Positions 23,448 to 24,469 of a DNA stretch of 24,469 nucleotides are shown in pieces. The position numbers were made by a program, and so were the translations under genes. The notes under the pieces were generated by a model. That model made no database searches. It had not been told where the DNA came from and was given only the letters and a program-made list of their open reading frames with translations. This DNA is from Acidimicrobiaceae bacterium (GTDB lineage: Bacteria > Actinomycetota > Acidimicrobiia > Acidimicrobiales > RAAP-2), in the NCBI GenBank assembly GCA_003133075.1, contig PKZN01000030.1, forward strand, positions 37,000-61,468. Direction: 5' to 3'. Every line of letters begins with the position of its first letter. The first letter of the stretch is position 1.

Positions 23448-24469
23448 ATGAACGTTGGTGCCCACGTCCGCGGCGGTGGCCAGTTGGTTCCTTCCCTCGA
23501 ATACGGCGTCGAGATCGGTGCGACCTCGATCCAGATCTTCACCCAGAGCCCGCGCATGTGGAAGCCCTCGCAGTACGCGCCAGGGGTCCTCGCAACGTTT
23601 CGCGAGGCGCAGGCCGCCCACCCCACGATCACCGACACGTTCTGTCACGCCACGTACCTGATCAACTTGGCTTCGGCGGAACTCGAGCTCTACGAGAAGT
23701 CCGTCGAGTGTTTGACGCACAACCTCTCGGTGGCGCGAGGCATGGGCGCTTCGGGGCTCGTGTTGCACGTGGGCTCGCACAAGGGGGCGGGGTTTGACGA
23801 TGTCGTGCGTCAGATCGCCGATGGGCTCGAGCGAGCACTCGATATCGCCGACGCCGCGCCCGAGGGTGTCGCGGACTGCCCGATTCTGATCGAAAACGCG
23901 GCCGGGAGCGGCGGTACGGTCGGACGGTCCTTCGAGGAGATCGAATTCTTGATAGACGCGTGTAATGGCGACGACCGCTTGGGGCTGTGCATCGACACGC
24001 AGCACCTCTGGGCGAGCGGTTTTGACTACTCCAGCGTGGCGGGTGCGGAGAAGTTGGTGAAAGAAGTAGAGCGAACAATTGGCGTCGCGCGACTGCGCTG
24101 CTTGCACTTCAACGATTCGAAAATCGAGCTCGGCGGGAACCGTGATCGACACGCCAACATCGGCGAGGGCACCATCGGCGCGAAGGGATTGGCCCCGCTC
24201 GTGGGTCACCCGAAGATCCGTGACCTGCCGCTCTTACTGGAGGTTCCCGGCGACGGCGAAGGGCCGCGCGCCGAGGACGTCGCGGTCGCGAAAAAGGTGG
24301 TGGCGGCCGGCATCAGACTTTACGACGGAGGATCATCGAGACAGCTGTCGACCCCACGGATGAGCGCGAAGCCCGCGGCGACATCTGGAGCGAAGCCGTC
24401 ACACAAGACGCCGACGAGCAAGATGGATCCGCCCAATAAGAAAGCTGTGAAGAAGGTAACGAAGAAGGT
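23448..24469 (+). CDS. nfo: Endonuclease IV with a lysine-rich C-terminal tail, 3' partial
   Basis: Endonuclease IV is a zinc AP endonuclease that cuts 5' of abasic sites in base excision repair. The frame runs open from the ATG at 23448 to the right edge (340 codons). It starts MNVGAHVRGGGQLVPSLEYG, and all nine zinc ligands of the E. coli enzyme are at matching spacing: His67, His107, Glu149, Asp183, His186, His220, Asp233, His235 and Glu265 (CHATYLINLA, LHVGSHKG, LIENAAG, CIDTQHLWASGFD, LHFNDS, NRDRHANIGEG, LLLEVPG). The catalytic domain ends near residue 295. From about 300 the chain becomes low-complexity and basic, with 10 lysines in residues 304-340, resembling the histone-H1-like tails of some actinobacterial DNA-binding proteins. 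The tail continues beyond the window. With mutM it gives two base-excision steps in this region. Confidence 0.93.
   Translation, partial: MNVGAHVRGGGQLVPSLEYGVEIGATSIQIFTQSPRMWKPSQYAPGVLATFREAQAAHPTITDTFCHATYLINLASAELELYEKSVECLTHNLSVARGMGASGLVLHVGSHKGAGFDDVVRQIADGLERALDIADAAPEGVADCPILIENAAGSGGTVGRSFEEIEFLIDACNGDDRLGLCIDTQHLWASGFDYSSVAGAEKLVKEVERTIGVARLRCLHFNDSKIELGGNRDRHANIGEGTIGAKGLAPLVGHPKIRDLPLLLEVPGDGEGPRAEDVAVAKKVVAAGIRLYDGGSSRQLSTPRMSAKPAATSGAKPSHKTPTSKMDPPNKKAVKKVTKK

Noticed and set aside
22986..24209. A 407-codon minus-strand frame across nfo and the PPOX gene.
   Set aside because: It is antisense to nfo and out of frame with the PPOX gene, and shows no family features. The nfo zinc ligands on the plus strand are decisive.
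1..24469. CRISPR arrays, tRNA/rRNA genes, insertion sequences, phage genes or defence systems.
   Set aside because: I saw no repeat arrays, cloverleaf sequences, transposase motifs or defence domains. Every stretch is accounted for by conserved genes.

Overview
The window is a compact, high-GC bacterial chromosome segment with no mobile elements, no RNA genes and no intergenic gap over about 80 bases. The gene set points to Actinomycetota. It carries a DUF2469 gene beside rplS, a SepIVA/DivIVA-like gene between coaD and the DUF177 gene, GTP-type PEP carboxykinase and a PPOX-class probable F420 protein. Keeping plsX and acpP between rpmF and rnc, together with candidate leaderless promoters and TTA codons in housekeeping genes, suggests a deep lineage such as Acidimicrobiia. 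That placement is an inference from context, not from a search.

Layout. At 1-1487 (+) is the 3' part of a bicovalent-FAD (berberine-bridge-type) oxidoreductase that is open at the left edge. At 1525-3315 (-) is pckG. A 60-base divergent gap holding a perfect 9+9 bp inverted repeat separates it from thiL at 3376-4320 (+). At 4325-4534 (-) is rpmB. From 4613 to 22998 every gene lies on the plus strand: fakA, recG, rsmD, coaD, a sepIVA-like gene, the DUF177 gene, rpmF, plsX, acpP, rnc, mutM, smc, ftsY, ffh, rpsP, khpA, rimM, trmD, rplS, the DUF2469 gene and an unrecognised 160-aa gene. At 23000-23401 (-) is a PPOX-class protein. From 23448 to the right edge (+) is endonuclease IV with a lysine-rich C-terminal tail.

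How the genes work together. The long plus-strand block joins ribosome components and their maturation (rpmB, rpmF, rpsP, rplS, rimM, rsmD, trmD, rnc, DUF177, khpA), the protein-targeting GTPases (ffh, ftsY), chromosome organisation and repair (smc, recG, mutM, nfo), and acyl-phosphate lipid metabolism (fakA, plsX, acpP, with coaD supplying the cofactor for ACP). Many neighbours are translationally coupled by 4-nt GTGA or ATGA overlaps. Several cistrons that are not coupled (fakA, rsmD, smc, ffh, nfo) have a TANNNT hexamer 6-9 nt before the start codon, as expected for leaderless mRNAs.

I found no clearly new multi-gene system. The least explained items are the 160-aa gene at 22516 (possibly a shrunken luciferase-like protein), the acidic N-terminus of KhpA, the basic tail on endonuclease IV, the short SepIVA-like protein, and two perfect palindromes at divergent promoters.
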